Below are positions 53,372-62,914 of a DNA stretch of 64,000 nucleotides, piece after piece (the stretch's first letter is position 1; every line of letters starts with the position of its first letter). The position numbers and the translations under genes are program-made. The notes under the pieces are model-generated. The model was not told the DNA's origin. It did not search any database and saw only the letters and a program-made list of their open reading frames with translations. Source of the stretch: Serratia rhizosphaerae (lineage in GTDB: Bacteria > Pseudomonadota > Gammaproteobacteria > Enterobacterales > Enterobacteriaceae); contig NZ_CP041764.1 of the NCBI RefSeq assembly GCF_009817885.1, positions 5,022,001 through 5,086,000 on the forward strand, in the 5' to 3' direction.

Positions 53372-54163
53372 TCAGAACGGGTAGTCGTGATAGCCCTGCT
53401 GTTCGGAAATAATACGCGCCGCATGGTGCAGCTGATGCACATAGCCGGCCTTCGCCTCTTCGGAGAAGCGGATGGTCGGGAACGAGATGCTCAGGCCGGC
53501 AATCACTACGCCGAAGCGGTCAAACACCGGCACCGCGATACAGCGCAGCCCTTCTTCCTGCTCCTCCACGTCTTCACCAAATCCTTGCTGGCGCACCTGC
53601 GTCAGCACCGGCAGCAGTTGCGCCGCGCTGGTGATGGTATGCGCCGTGCTGCGGGTGAACTCGATCTGCGACAAAATATCGCCCACTTCGGCCTCATCGC
53701 GCCACGCCAGCAGAACTTTGCCGATCGCCGTACTGTGCAGCGGGTTACGGCGACCGATACGGGAATACATGCGCAAATTGTATAAAGAATCAATTTTATG
53801 GATGTAAACGATACTGTCTTCATCCAGCGCGCCCAGATGGATTGTCTCGCGGGTCTGTTGCGACAGTTCGCGCATCTGGATATCCGCGCTGCGGATCAGA
53901 TCCACATTCTGCAGCGATTTGGCGCCCAGTTCGAACAGCTTCAGCGTCAGGGAGTATTTTTCCGACTCCCCCTCCTGCGCCACGTAGCCCAATGATTTCA
54001 TGGTTTGCAGAAAACGGTAAACGGTGCTTTTGGACATCATCACCCGCTGAGAAAGCTCGGTAATACCGATTTCGCGTTCCTCACCCAGCGCCTGCAAAAT
54101 ACCAAACACTTTCAGCACCGATGAAACCGCATCCGGTTGTTTATCTAGATCCGTATTCGCCAT
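53372..54163 (-). CDS. kdgR: KdgR, IclR-family repressor of pectin/KDG catabolism
   Basis: 263 residues from MANTDLDKQPD, equal to E. coli KdgR. N-terminal winged helix (GITELSQRVMMSKSTVYRFLQTMKSLGYV, about 34-63) and an IclR effector domain ending ISEQQGYHDYPF. It represses kdu, kdg and pectinase genes and is released by 2-keto-3-deoxygluconate. kduI-kduD, 8 kb away in this window, are expected targets. Confidence 0.96.
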   Translation of the reverse strand: MANTDLDKQPDAVSSVLKVFGILQALGEEREIGITELSQRVMMSKSTVYRFLQTMKSLGYVAQEGESEKYSLTLKLFELGAKSLQNVDLIRSADIQMRELSQQTRETIHLGALDEDSIVYIHKIDSLYNLRMYSRIGRRNPLHSTAIGKVLLAWRDEAEVGDILSQIEFTRSTAHTITSAAQLLPVLTQVRQQGFGEDVEEQEEGLRCIAVPVFDRFGVVIAGLSISFPTIRFSEEAKAGYVHQLHHAARIISEQQGYHDYPF

Positions 54164-54365
54164 CAACAATCCCAGCCTATTTCCGTTTTAAGAAATTTAA
54201 ACAAGGGTTTCAGTATAAGCGGAGCGCTTCATCCTGTGCAATGTAACCCGCAGAATAAGCGCTAGCCGCTCACCGCTGTTTACAATTAGCCGCCATCGGG
54301 CAGATACAATTAGCGTAAAAATTGTTAGCATGGTCACATTCCGCACGTTTATCTATGATTTCACT

Positions 54366-55739
54366 ATGACACTCTCCAGCTCTGACGGGTTGCCCGTGCC
54401 GCAGCGCTACGGCGCAATCCTGGCCATTGCCCTTGGCATCACCGTTTCCGTACTCGACGGGGCCATCGCCAATGTTGCGCTGCCCACTATCGCCCGCGAC
54501 CTTAACGCCAGCGCGGCCAACTCTATCTGGGTTATCAATGCTTATCAGCTGGCCATTACCGTCTCGCTGCTGTCGCTGGCCTCGCTGGGAGACTTGCTCG
54601 GCTACCGCCGTATCTACCAATGGGGGCTGTTGGTTTTTAGCCTGACGTCGCTGTTTTGCGCCCTGTCCGACAGCCTGACTACCCTGACTATTGCTCGCGT
54701 GCTGCAAGGGTTTGGCGCCGCAGCCATCATGAGCGTCAATACCGCGCTGATCCGCATTATCTATCCGCAGCGTTACCTCGGCCGCGGCCTGGCGATTAAC
54801 GCGTTGATCGTCGCCTTCTCGTCCGCCGCCGGGCCAACGGTTGCCGCTGGCATTTTATCGTTCGCCTCCTGGCCGTGGCTGTTCGCGATAAATCTGCCGA
54901 TCGGTCTGGCAGCGTGGCTGCTGGGCATGCGCTATCTGCCGGCCAACAGCCAGAAAAGCCGCGGGCGCTTTGACCCGCTCAGCGCCGTGATGAATGCGCT
55001 GACCTTTGGTTTGCTGATCGCCGCCCTCAGCGGCTTCGCCCAAGGTCAGAGTCTGACGCTGGTGGTGGCGGAACTGGCCGCCCTGCTGGTGATTGGCTGG
55101 TTTTTCGTACGCCGTCAGTTGCAGCAAAGCGCGCCGTTACTGCCGGTCGATTTGCTGCGTATCCCGATCTTTGCGCTGTCGATGGGCACCTCAATCTGCT
55201 CGTTCGCCGCCCAAATGCTGGCAATGGTGTCGCTGCCGTTCTTTCTTCAGCAGGTGTTAGGGCGTGACGAAGTCGCCACCGGTCTGCTGCTGACGCCCTG
55301 GCCGCTGGCGATCGTGGCAGTTGCGCCGCTTGCCGGCCGGCTGATTGAACATGTCCACGCCGGGCTGCTGGGCGCGCTGGGACTCGGCCTGTTCGCTCTT
55401 GGATTATTCCTGCTGGCGACGCTGCCGCAGAACCCGGCCGATCTGGACATCGTCTGGCGGATGGCGCTGTGCGGCATCGGTTTTGGCCTGTTTCAGTCGC
55501 CAAACAACCACACCATCATCTCTTCGGCGCCGCGTCACCGCAGCGGCGGGGCCAGCGGCATGCTGGGCACCGCACGCCTGCTGGGTCAGACCTCCGGCGC
55601 CGCACTGGTGGCGTTGATGTTCAACCTGTTTCCGGAGAACGGCACACATGCATCGCTGCTGCTGGCCGGCAGTTGCGCCACCTGTGCCGCGTTGGTCAGC
55701 GCCTTACGCATCCGTCAGCCGCGCGCCGCTGCGCACTAA
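54366..55739 (+). CDS. yebQ: MFS drug-resistance-type transporter YebQ
   Basis: 457 residues from MTLSSSDGLPVPQRYGA, the E. coli length. DHA2-type 14-helix MFS with motif LDGAIANVALPTIARDL and GDLLGYRRIYQWG, and SPNNHTIISSAPRHRSGGASGML in the second half. Probably exports hydrophobic compounds; no substrate is established. Divergent from kdgR across about 200 bases, as in E. coli. Confidence 0.92.
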   Translation: MTLSSSDGLPVPQRYGAILAIALGITVSVLDGAIANVALPTIARDLNASAANSIWVINAYQLAITVSLLSLASLGDLLGYRRIYQWGLLVFSLTSLFCALSDSLTTLTIARVLQGFGAAAIMSVNTALIRIIYPQRYLGRGLAINALIVAFSSAAGPTVAAGILSFASWPWLFAINLPIGLAAWLLGMRYLPANSQKSRGRFDPLSAVMNALTFGLLIAALSGFAQGQSLTLVVAELAALLVIGWFFVRRQLQQSAPLLPVDLLRIPIFALSMGTSICSFAAQMLAMVSLPFFLQQVLGRDEVATGLLLTPWPLAIVAVAPLAGRLIEHVHAGLLGALGLGLFALGLFLLATLPQNPADLDIVWRMALCGIGFGLFQSPNNHTIISSAPRHRSGGASGMLGTARLLGQTSGAALVALMFNLFPENGTHASLLLAGSCATCAALVSALRIRQPRAAAH

Positions 55740-55760
55740 ATCGTCACCTTGTGACATAAA

Positions 55761-55784
55761 AAAACCCCGGCAAGCCGGGGTTTT
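55761..55784. terminator. Bidirectional terminator between yebQ and htpX
   Basis: AAAACCCCGGC/GCCGGGGTTTT 11-pair stem with a two-base loop and T-runs on both strands, between convergent genes. Confidence 0.9.
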
Positions 55785-55798
55785 TTAGTGATGCTGGA

Positions 55799-56677
55799 TT
55801 ACTTCAGATACTGACCGGAACGCAGCGCTTCAATACGCTTGTCCAACGGCGGGTGCGACATGAACAGCTCGCTGAAGGTTTTGGATTTACCGTTAATGCA
55901 GAACGCCATCATGCTGCCCGCTTCCTGCGGCTCGTAGCTGGTTTTCAGACGCTGCAGCGCAGCAATCATCTTCTCACGGCCCACCAGTTTGGCAGAGCCG
56001 GCATCCGCATGGAATTCACGGTGACGCGAGAACCACATGGTGATAATGCTCGCCAGAATGCCGAACACCAGCTCCAGCACCATGGAAACCGCGAAGTAGA
56101 TCATCGGATTGCCGTTGCCTTCCCCTTCACCGTCACGGTTACCCAGGAAGCCAGCGGCCACCTGCGCCAACAGACGCGAGATAAAGATCACGAAGGTGTT
56201 CACCACCCCCTGAATCAGGGTCATGGTCACCATATCGCCGTTGGCGACGTGGCTGATTTCATGGGCGATAACCGCTTCCGCCTCATCACGGCTCATGCTT
56301 TGCAGCAAACCGGTGCTGACCGCGACCAACGATGCGTCACGACGCGCGCCGGTGGCGAAGGCGTTAATGTCCGGCGCGTGGTAAATCGCCACCTGCGGCA
56401 TAGCAATGCCTGCCTGCTGAGACTGGCGACGTACGGTTTCCAACAGCCAGTTTTCGGTTTCATTACGCGGTTGTTCAATCACTTCCCCGCCGACGGAGCG
56501 CAGCGCCATCCATTTGGACATCAGCAGGGAGACAAACGCGCCGCCGAAACCAAACAAACCGGCCATGATCATCAGGCCCTGAACGCTACTGGATTGAATT
56601 CCTGTCAGGCTGAGCACCAGCCCGAAAACCAACATCACCGCCAGGTTGGTGAGCAGGAACAGAGCTATACGCATCAT
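55799..56677 (-). CDS. htpX: Membrane zinc protease HtpX
   Basis: 292 residues. M48B protease: two N-terminal membrane helices, zinc motif AVIAHEISHVANGDM with Glu as catalyst, two more helices, and the distal ligand Glu in SRHREFHADAGSAKL. It degrades misfolded inner-membrane proteins with FtsH. In E. coli it is controlled by CpxR; no site was identified here. Confidence 0.96.
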   Translation of the reverse strand: MMRIALFLLTNLAVMLVFGLVLSLTGIQSSSVQGLMIMAGLFGFGGAFVSLLMSKWMALRSVGGEVIEQPRNETENWLLETVRRQSQQAGIAMPQVAIYHAPDINAFATGARRDASLVAVSTGLLQSMSRDEAEAVIAHEISHVANGDMVTMTLIQGVVNTFVIFISRLLAQVAAGFLGNRDGEGEGNGNPMIYFAVSMVLELVFGILASIITMWFSRHREFHADAGSAKLVGREKMIAALQRLKTSYEPQEAGSMMAFCINGKSKTFSELFMSHPPLDKRIEALRSGQYLK

Positions 56678-57190
56678 AAAATGTTTACTTCCTCATAAAA
56701 TGTTAACAAGACGCTGCTGTAGATACTTTAGCAAGTATGGGCATCCGGCCCAGTTTCAAGCCAGGAAAGCCATTAACCCACTAAAAATACGAAACTTTAC
56801 AAAAACGGCGTTTCCCGCCGGATTTACGAATTGTAAACGATTGTTGCGGCCGACGGGGAAGTTTTAGAGAAAACCCGCGGCAATTGCAGGTTTTTTATGC
56901 GGCCATACCGCACTTGCCGCTTGATGGCAAGGCGGTATAACGTGATAAGGTAACGGCGGCAAACGTATGGCGGGGCTTTACCCTCTTCCGTGAAGCATAA
57001 TCACGATGGAAGATTAAAAAGCAGCATAATATGCCCGACGATAACGATCGCCGCGCAGGTCAAACGAAAGAGACGCATGTTGCTTCACTCAGTCTGGCAG
57101 ATAAATCGATATTTACAGCTAAACACAAAGAAAACAACTGGAAAAAGTCTGATAAGGCCCACGGTCACAACGGATTGGAAGAGTATATTT
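56678..57190. other. Intergenic region with hairpins, htpX upstream
   Basis: About 510 bases. It holds the htpX promoter side, a weak terminator-like element on the plus strand at 56872-56897 (AACCCGC and GCAGGTT with one mismatch, then TTTTTT), and the long hairpin at 56905-56938. A second open frame on the plus strand from 57031 (80 codons) overlaps the small membrane protein frame and is not convincing. Confidence 0.45.
56905..56938. repeat. Strong inverted repeat without a T-run
   Basis: ATACCGC-A-CTTGCC and GGCAAGGCGGTAT pair over 13 bases with one bulged A and a seven-base loop. No T-run follows on either strand. It is not linked to a recognised gene end. Confidence 0.7.
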
Positions 57191-57355
57191 ATGATGTTCA
57201 ACAAAGGTTTTATACGATTGGCGGGCGTGATATCCGTTGTTTCTGTCGCCACTGGCTTCACCCGCTGGCCTGACCTCATGTTTATTTCCAGCTGTGCGAT
57301 GATCGTTATCTGGGCTCATGCCGAATGGGACTGGCGCCGCAAGGACAAATCCTGA
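57191..57355 (+). CDS. Possible small membrane protein (54 aa)
   Basis: Two adjacent ATGs at 57191 and 57194 open a frame of 54 or 53 residues: a basic start (NKGFIRLAGVISVVSVATGF), two hydrophobic stretches and a charged tail (EWDWRRKDKS). A purine-rich GAAGAG lies seven bases before. The frame is open much further upstream, but that part looks non-coding. No family recognised. It may be a real small inner-membrane protein. Confidence 0.4.
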   Translation: MMFNKGFIRLAGVISVVSVATGFTRWPDLMFISSCAMIVIWAHAEWDWRRKDKS

Positions 57356-57466
57356 TCTCTGCACGCTGATGACCGCCCGATGGATTGAAACTTGGTTGCC
57401 GCAGGGCCGCCCTATGCGTCGGAAAGTCATAGCAGGCCATCCGGCAAGATTGCGCACCGACTATGA

Positions 57467-57883
57467 TTAGCTAGCTGACGGCTCTCCTTCCAGCGTATCT
57501 AAGCGCCGGTAGTTCTCTGACGCGCTACAGAAGTCAGACTGATATTTAAAAGCGCTGCCGCGCCTGTCCATTCCCATAGTGATGTAAGCGCAATAATCGG
57601 TTCTATAATGCTCCCAGGATGTCTGCGCGGTTTCAAAAGCGACGCGATACTCAACATCCCCGAGTGCCGCCAGATCCTTTCTTATTTCCGCCAACCGCGC
57701 GTTAAGCCTCTGCTCAGAACGTGCAGATAAACGCGTGACGCACGCTAACAATGCCGGATAGTTTTCATTAACATTTATCTTCCGGCATGCCGCAGGATCC
57801 TTGGATATCAGCCCTTCAATGTCGGAAACGGCACCGGAAAAAACCGGCATACCGGCCAAAATGATAATGCCATATCTTTTCAT
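57467..57883 (-). CDS. LprI/DUF1311-like secreted protein
   Basis: 138 residues. Signal peptide to about residue 18 and GGAG eight bases before the ATG. The mature part has four cysteines and the motif AQTSWEHYRTDYCAY, typical of the DUF1311/LprI N-terminal family, some of whose members inhibit lysozyme. Function here is unproven. It lies between htpX and prc, where E. coli, as I recall, has no gene. Confidence 0.65.
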   Translation of the reverse strand: MKRYGIIILAGMPVFSGAVSDIEGLISKDPAACRKINVNENYPALLACVTRLSARSEQRLNARLAEIRKDLAALGDVEYRVAFETAQTSWEHYRTDYCAYITMGMDRRGSAFKYQSDFCSASENYRRLDTLEGEPSAS

Positions 57884-58030
57884 CCTTTCGCTCCCTCGTT
57901 AACCCTCACCGCACCGCCCTTCGCCGTTGAAGTCATACATTCCATGTCATACGCCGGTCACCCTCTATGGCCAATAATCGCTGACTGGACTCCAGCCCCT
58001 ATCACAATTTGTTGAACTTACGCCCATAAA

Positions 58031-58055
58031 AAAACGCACCCTAAGGTGCGCTTTT
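58031..58055 (-). terminator. Terminator of prc
   Basis: CGCACC/GGTGCG stem with a four-base loop and T-runs on both strands, 20 bases after the prc stop codon. Confidence 0.85.
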
Positions 58056-58074
58056 TACGTTCATCGGCCAGAAA

Positions 58075-60123
58075 CTATTTACCGGCGGCAAGCTGCTGGG
58101 CCGGCTGCCCCTGCTCCAGATGGGCCAGATCCAGCGCAATATGCACGCTTTCATCCAGATACGGATCCGGCTCTTTGTAGTCTTTCGGCAGGTTGTCGAG
58201 CGACTTCAGCGGCTTCTTGCCGGCACGCTGCAGGCGTTCGTTAATCCGCTTCAGGCGCGTAGCGTCATCGTCGTGGTTCTCTTTCTCGCGCTGGGCCAGA
58301 TTAAGCGAGACGATATTACGCTTGTCTTTCAGCGCCTTGTAGTGAGCAATATCCTGCGCAATGTATTGGAACTCCGGATCCTTGGCGATGCGTTGCTCGT
58401 GGTCCTTCAGCAGTGCCGGCTCAAACGGCTTCAGATCGCCAACCCGGCCGTAGGTGGCAGCGTTAATGCTGTCCCACGGCATCGCATTGTCTTCGAAGCT
58501 TTCTCCGGTTTCTGCCGGATCGACGCCGGTCGGCATCAGGATATCCGGCGTCACGCCCTTACGCTGGGTACTGCCGCCGTTCACCCGATAGAATTTCTGG
58601 ATGGTGTACTGCACCGACCCCAACGCCGGCCACTCAGGGCGCAGCATCTGATCGTAGATACGGCTCAGCGAGCGGTATTGCTGTACGGTGCCTTTACCGA
58701 AGGTCGGCTCGCCGACGATCAGCGCACGGCCGTAATCCTGCATCGCTGCCGCGAAAATTTCCGACGCGGAGGCGCTGAAACGGTCAACCATCACCACCAG
58801 CGGCCCTTTGTAATAGGTCACGCCGTCGGTATCCGCATCTTCGCGGATTTTACCGTTGTTATCACGCACCTGCACTACCGGGCCGCTCGGGATAAACAGA
58901 CCGGACAACGACACCGCTTCGGTCAGCGCGCCGCCGCCGTTGGTGCGCAGATCGATAATCACGCTCTTGACGTGCTGTTTGGCCATCTTCTGCAGCTGGA
59001 CTTTGACGTCATCGGTAAGCCCGACGTAGAAGCCGGGAATATCCAGCACCGCGACTTTCTCTTTGCCGACGGTCTTGATAGTCATTTTCACCGCACGGTC
59101 TTCCAGACGGATGCGTTCACGCGTCAGGGTTACCACGCGGGTTTTGCTGCCCTTGCCGGCCGGCAGAATTTCCAGCCGTACCTTGCTGCCCTTCGGCCCT
59201 TTGATCAGGGAAACCACATCGTCAAGACGCCAGCCGATCACATCGACAATCGGCTTGCCGGTCTGGCCGACGCCGACGATGCGGTCGCCGACGGTAATCG
59301 ACTTGCTTTTCGCCGCCGGGCCGCCCGGCACCATCGAGTTGATCAGGGTATAATCGTCATCCATCTGCAATACCGCGCCGATGCCTTCCAGCGACAGGCT
59401 CATCTCAGTGTTGAACTGTTCGGTATTGCGCGGAGAGAGATAGTTGGTATGCGGGTCGATTTCATGCGCAAAGGCATTCATCGCCAGCTGGAACACGTCT
59501 TCGCTGTTGCTTTGCGTCAGACGCTTGATCGCGAACTGATAACGCTTGGTCAGCGTTTCGCGAATTTCCTTATCGTTTTTGCCGGCCAGTTTCAGGCTCA
59601 GCTCATCGTACTTGACCTTGGCGTCCCACAGGCGGTCAAGTTCGGCATTATCTTTCGCCCACGGCGCTTTGCTGCGGTCGACGTCGATCGTATCGTTGCC
59701 GGTGAAATCCATCGGTTTTTTCAGCAACGACAGCGCGTAGGTGTAACGTTCGAAGCGGCGCTTCTGCGCCAGGTTGAACAGCGCGTATGACGTGGTCAGC
59801 TTACCGGTTTTCAGCTCTTCGCCGAAGGCGGTGCGCTTATCGGCAAACTGCGCGACATCGGAGGCCAGCAGAACGTTGTGGTTGTAGTCGAGCATATTCA
59901 GGTAGCGATCGAAGATCTTGCCTGAAAAATCCGCGTCCAACGCAAACTGACGATAATGAGAGCGAGTGAAGCGCGCCGTAACGCGCTCACTCACCGTAGC
60001 ATGCTGCGGTTCCTGATGCAGCTGCGGCAGTTGGTCGATGCGGATGTTGGCGGTATCCGCACCGTAACTGACGCCAGCCCACATCAAGGCAGCGACTGCC
60101 GTTAATCTGACAAATTTGTTCAT
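58075..60123 (-). CDS. prc: Tail-specific periplasmic protease Prc (Tsp)
   Basis: 682 residues, the E. coli length. Signal peptide to YGA (about 22), N-terminal helical domain, a PDZ domain around 240-330 (LEGIGAVLQMDDDYTLINS), and the S41 catalytic region with Ser in DRFSASASEIFAAAMQDYG and Lys in EPTFGKGTVQQ. It cuts proteins from nonpolar C-termini, including penicillin-binding protein 3 and, with NlpI, MepS. Follows proQ by 20 bases, as in the E. coli proQ-prc pair. Confidence 0.97.
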   Translation of the reverse strand: MNKFVRLTAVAALMWAGVSYGADTANIRIDQLPQLHQEPQHATVSERVTARFTRSHYRQFALDADFSGKIFDRYLNMLDYNHNVLLASDVAQFADKRTAFGEELKTGKLTTSYALFNLAQKRRFERYTYALSLLKKPMDFTGNDTIDVDRSKAPWAKDNAELDRLWDAKVKYDELSLKLAGKNDKEIRETLTKRYQFAIKRLTQSNSEDVFQLAMNAFAHEIDPHTNYLSPRNTEQFNTEMSLSLEGIGAVLQMDDDYTLINSMVPGGPAAKSKSITVGDRIVGVGQTGKPIVDVIGWRLDDVVSLIKGPKGSKVRLEILPAGKGSKTRVVTLTRERIRLEDRAVKMTIKTVGKEKVAVLDIPGFYVGLTDDVKVQLQKMAKQHVKSVIIDLRTNGGGALTEAVSLSGLFIPSGPVVQVRDNNGKIREDADTDGVTYYKGPLVVMVDRFSASASEIFAAAMQDYGRALIVGEPTFGKGTVQQYRSLSRIYDQMLRPEWPALGSVQYTIQKFYRVNGGSTQRKGVTPDILMPTGVDPAETGESFEDNAMPWDSINAATYGRVGDLKPFEPALLKDHEQRIAKDPEFQYIAQDIAHYKALKDKRNIVSLNLAQREKENHDDDATRLKRINERLQRAGKKPLKSLDNLPKDYKEPDPYLDESVHIALDLAHLEQGQPAQQLAAGK

Positions 60124-60142
60124 GCCTTAGTTGGCCTCCGTA

Positions 60143-60832
60143 TCAGAACTGCAAGTGTTCTGCGCGCACAATCATCGCCAGACCGGAAGAGAGCTGTACA
60201 CGTACGCCATCTTTAGCGATTTCGAGTACGGTAGCATCCATCGCGCTCTTGCCTGCTCTGACCTTGATTTCCTGGCCGATCTGCAGTGCGGAGATATCCG
60301 TGACGGGTACATGACGCTGCTGACTTTCTTCTTTGGCAGCGCGAGGCTTGCGGGCTTGCTGAGGACGCGGCTTGCGGTTTTCCGCTGCGGCGCCTTCACG
60401 GCGCGCAGCCGGTTTTTTACCTGCGGGACGCGGGCGGCGCGGCGCGGCGGCATCGCCGGCGGCCTCGCGCTTCTTGGCGTTCTGCTCGGCACGCTGGGCC
60501 TGAACGCGCGCTTTGGCTTCCTCAAGCTGCTGACGCGCGTGGTCAACGTGCTGCTGTTCCAGCTCGCCGCACGGGTTGCCGTCCAGGTCAACGCGCTGCG
60601 CGCCGACTTTAACGCCGTACAGGTAACGCCAGCTGGAGGTATACAGGCGCAGCGCAGAACGCAGTTGCGTTTTGCTCAGGTTTTCCTCCCCCTGCACGCG
60701 CTCCACCAAATCCTGAAAAATACCGATTTTAAGCGGGCGCGCTTCGCCCTCGGCGCTAAAGCAGAGCGGAAAACGCTCGGCAAGAAAAGCAATAACTTCT
60801 TTACTAGAGTTCAACTTAGGTTGATTTTCCAT
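60143..60832 (-). CDS. proQ: RNA chaperone ProQ
   Basis: 229 residues. N-terminal FinO-type domain (NSSKEVIAFLAERFPLCFSAEGEARPLKIGIFQDL, about 8-115), a basic Ala/Arg/Lys-rich linker, and a C-terminal Tudor-like domain (LQIGQEIKVRAGKSAMDATVLEIAKDGVRVQL). It binds structured sRNAs and mRNA 3' ends. Confidence 0.96.
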   Translation of the reverse strand: MENQPKLNSSKEVIAFLAERFPLCFSAEGEARPLKIGIFQDLVERVQGEENLSKTQLRSALRLYTSSWRYLYGVKVGAQRVDLDGNPCGELEQQHVDHARQQLEEAKARVQAQRAEQNAKKREAAGDAAAPRRPRPAGKKPAARREGAAAENRKPRPQQARKPRAAKEESQQRHVPVTDISALQIGQEIKVRAGKSAMDATVLEIAKDGVRVQLSSGLAMIVRAEHLQF

Positions 60833-60928
60833 GAAATTTCCTGATTACAACGGTGTTGCCAACAAGCCGCAGGCATGAACAGGCGTCATTATAATGACGC
60901 CATCGCTAAATGCCACGTTAACCGTAGA

Positions 60929-61426
60929 TCAACTTGCCGCTACAGTGACGTATTTCGCACAATCGCACTGCTCCAGCTGCGCGCAAAGCCCCGCCACCAC
61001 TGCTTTCAGGCCTGCTTCATCCTGTTCGTCGAAGCGTTGATAAACTGTGCTGTCAATATCGAGAACGCCGATAACCTGACCGCCGACTTCCAGCGGCAGC
61101 ACAATTTCGGCGTTGCTGGCGGCATCACAGGCGATGTGTCCCGGGAAGGCATGGACATCACCGACGCGCTGCACAGCGTTTTCTGACACCGCAGTGCCGC
61201 ACACGCCCTTACCCACGGGGATTCGCACGCAGGCGATCTTGCCCTGGAACGGCCCCAGCACCAGTTGCCGGCCGTCCATCAGGTAGAAACCGGCCCAGTT
61301 CACCGCATCCAGGCGTTCGTTAATCAACGCACTGGCGTTGGAGAGCGCGGCAATAAAGTTGGTTTCACCATCCAGCAACGCACAGAGATCGCGTTTGAAT
61401 TCCGCGTAGAATTGTTCTTTTGTCAT
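60929..61426 (-). CDS. msrC: Free methionine-(R)-sulfoxide reductase MsrC
   Basis: 165 residues, a single GAF domain: NWAGFYLMDGRQLVLGPFQGKIACVRIPVGKGVCG with two of the catalytic cysteines, and CDAASNAEIVLPL with the third. It reduces free Met-R-sulfoxide in the cytoplasm. Adjacent to proQ and divergent from letA. Confidence 0.95.
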   Translation of the reverse strand: MTKEQFYAEFKRDLCALLDGETNFIAALSNASALINERLDAVNWAGFYLMDGRQLVLGPFQGKIACVRIPVGKGVCGTAVSENAVQRVGDVHAFPGHIACDAASNAEIVLPLEVGGQVIGVLDIDSTVYQRFDEQDEAGLKAVVAGLCAQLEQCDCAKYVTVAAS

Positions 61427-61666
61427 GTAATAACCATTAAAACGCTGTAGATAACTTCAAGCCCGGGGCTTAACCCCTATAAAATAAGCATTAAATGCGT
61501 ATAGTCACAAGGTTAATCATCTGTTACTTCACAAAACCCCGTCCGACAGGGTATGTTTGCCTCGCATAAACCGCGCTTTGCCGCGCTTTTTTCTCCTACG
61601 GGCAAAGGCAGCGTAATTTTCCAGCTACGCTAAGTAAACCGGCGGGCTTCAGAGCTATTGTTGACG

Positions 61667-62914
61667 ATGAAAATACAGGCAATCACCGCCCCCCTTTCCA
61701 AAGCGCGCTACCAGCGCTGTTGCGAATGCGATCTGCTGTTCAGGCTGCCGGCGCTGAACGGCGGTCAGGCGGCCTATTGTCCGCGCTGCAACGCCAAAGT
61801 GGTCAACGGCCGCGACTGGTCGATGGCGCGGCTGACGGCCATGGCCGTCACCATGCTGCTGCTGATGCCGTTTGCCTTTGCCGAACCGCTGATCAACATT
61901 CGCCTGCTTGGTACGCCGATTCACGCCAGCCTGCTGGAAGGCATCTGGCAGATGAGCCGTCAGGGCGATCCTATCACAGCCAGTATGGTGGCGTTTTGCA
62001 CTATTGGCGCACCGCTGACACTCGCGCTGTCGCTGCTGTACCTGCGCATCGGCCACCGACTGGGGATGAACCTGCGCCCGGTGCTGCTGATGCTGGAGCG
62101 GCTCAAAGAGTGGGTGATGCTGGATATCTATCTGATCGGCATGGCGGTAGCGGCGATTAAAGTCAAAGAGTACGCCGATATCGAAGCCGGCAACGCGCTG
62201 CTGGCCTACCTGGCGCTGACGCTGCTCAGCATCCTAACTCTGATACATATGAATCTGGAGCAGCTGTGGGAGCGTTACTATCCGCAGCACCAGCCGGAAG
62301 GTGCGCCAAACGCGCTGCACGTCTGCCTCTCCTGCCACTTCACCGGCTATCCGGACGCGCGCGGCCGCTGCCCGCGCTGCCACATTCCGATGTGCCGTCG
62401 CCAGCCCTACAGCCTGCAGAAAACCTGGGCGGCGCTGATCGCCGCAATGATTCTGCTGCTGCCGGCCAACCTGCTGCCGATCTCCATTATTTACGCCAAC
62501 GGCGCGCGCATGGAAGACACCATTTTCTCCGGCGTGGTGTCGCTGGCCACCTCCGGCAATATGCCCATCGCCGCGATCGTCTTTATCGCCAGCGTACTGG
62601 TGCCGTTTACCAAGGTTATCGTACTGATCACGTTGCTGTTCAGCGTACACTTTAAGACCTGCCACAGCCTGAAAACCCGGATTCGCCTGCTGCGGCTGGT
62701 GAAGTGGATCGGCCGCTGGTCAATGCTCGATCTGTTTGTTATCGCCTTGATGATGTCGCTGGTTAACCGCGAACAATTATTGTCATTTACTATGGGACCG
62801 GCAGCCTTTTACTTTGGCTCTGCGGTCATTTTAACTATTCTTGCCGTTGAGTGGCTGGATAGCCGACTGATTTGGGATGCACATGCAACAGGAAACGCCG
62901 AATACGCCGACTGA
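61667..62914 (+). CDS. letA: LetA (YebS), inner-membrane partner of the LetB lipid-transport bridge
   Basis: 415 residues from the ATG at 61667; a TTG three codons earlier is possible. Two PqiA domains. Each starts with a zinc-ribbon (CCECDLLFRLP...YCPRCNAK, then CLSCHFTGYPDARGRCPRCHIP), followed by four membrane helices. With LetB it is thought to move lipids between the two membranes. It overlaps letB by 32 bases. Confidence 0.94.
   Translation: MKIQAITAPLSKARYQRCCECDLLFRLPALNGGQAAYCPRCNAKVVNGRDWSMARLTAMAVTMLLLMPFAFAEPLINIRLLGTPIHASLLEGIWQMSRQGDPITASMVAFCTIGAPLTLALSLLYLRIGHRLGMNLRPVLLMLERLKEWVMLDIYLIGMAVAAIKVKEYADIEAGNALLAYLALTLLSILTLIHMNLEQLWERYYPQHQPEGAPNALHVCLSCHFTGYPDARGRCPRCHIPMCRRQPYSLQKTWAALIAAMILLLPANLLPISIIYANGARMEDTIFSGVVSLATSGNMPIAAIVFIASVLVPFTKVIVLITLLFSVHFKTCHSLKTRIRLLRLVKWIGRWSMLDLFVIALMMSLVNREQLLSFTMGPAAFYFGSAVILTILAVEWLDSRLIWDAHATGNAEYAD

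Noticed and set aside
57031..57273. An 80-codon plus-strand frame beginning MPDDNDRRAG
   Set aside because: It overlaps the more protein-like small membrane frame in another phase and has no recognisable family; kept only as a note.
58120..59790. A 556-codon plus-strand frame antisense to prc
   Set aside because: No start signal or recognisable domain, and prc on the other strand is complete with catalytic residues.
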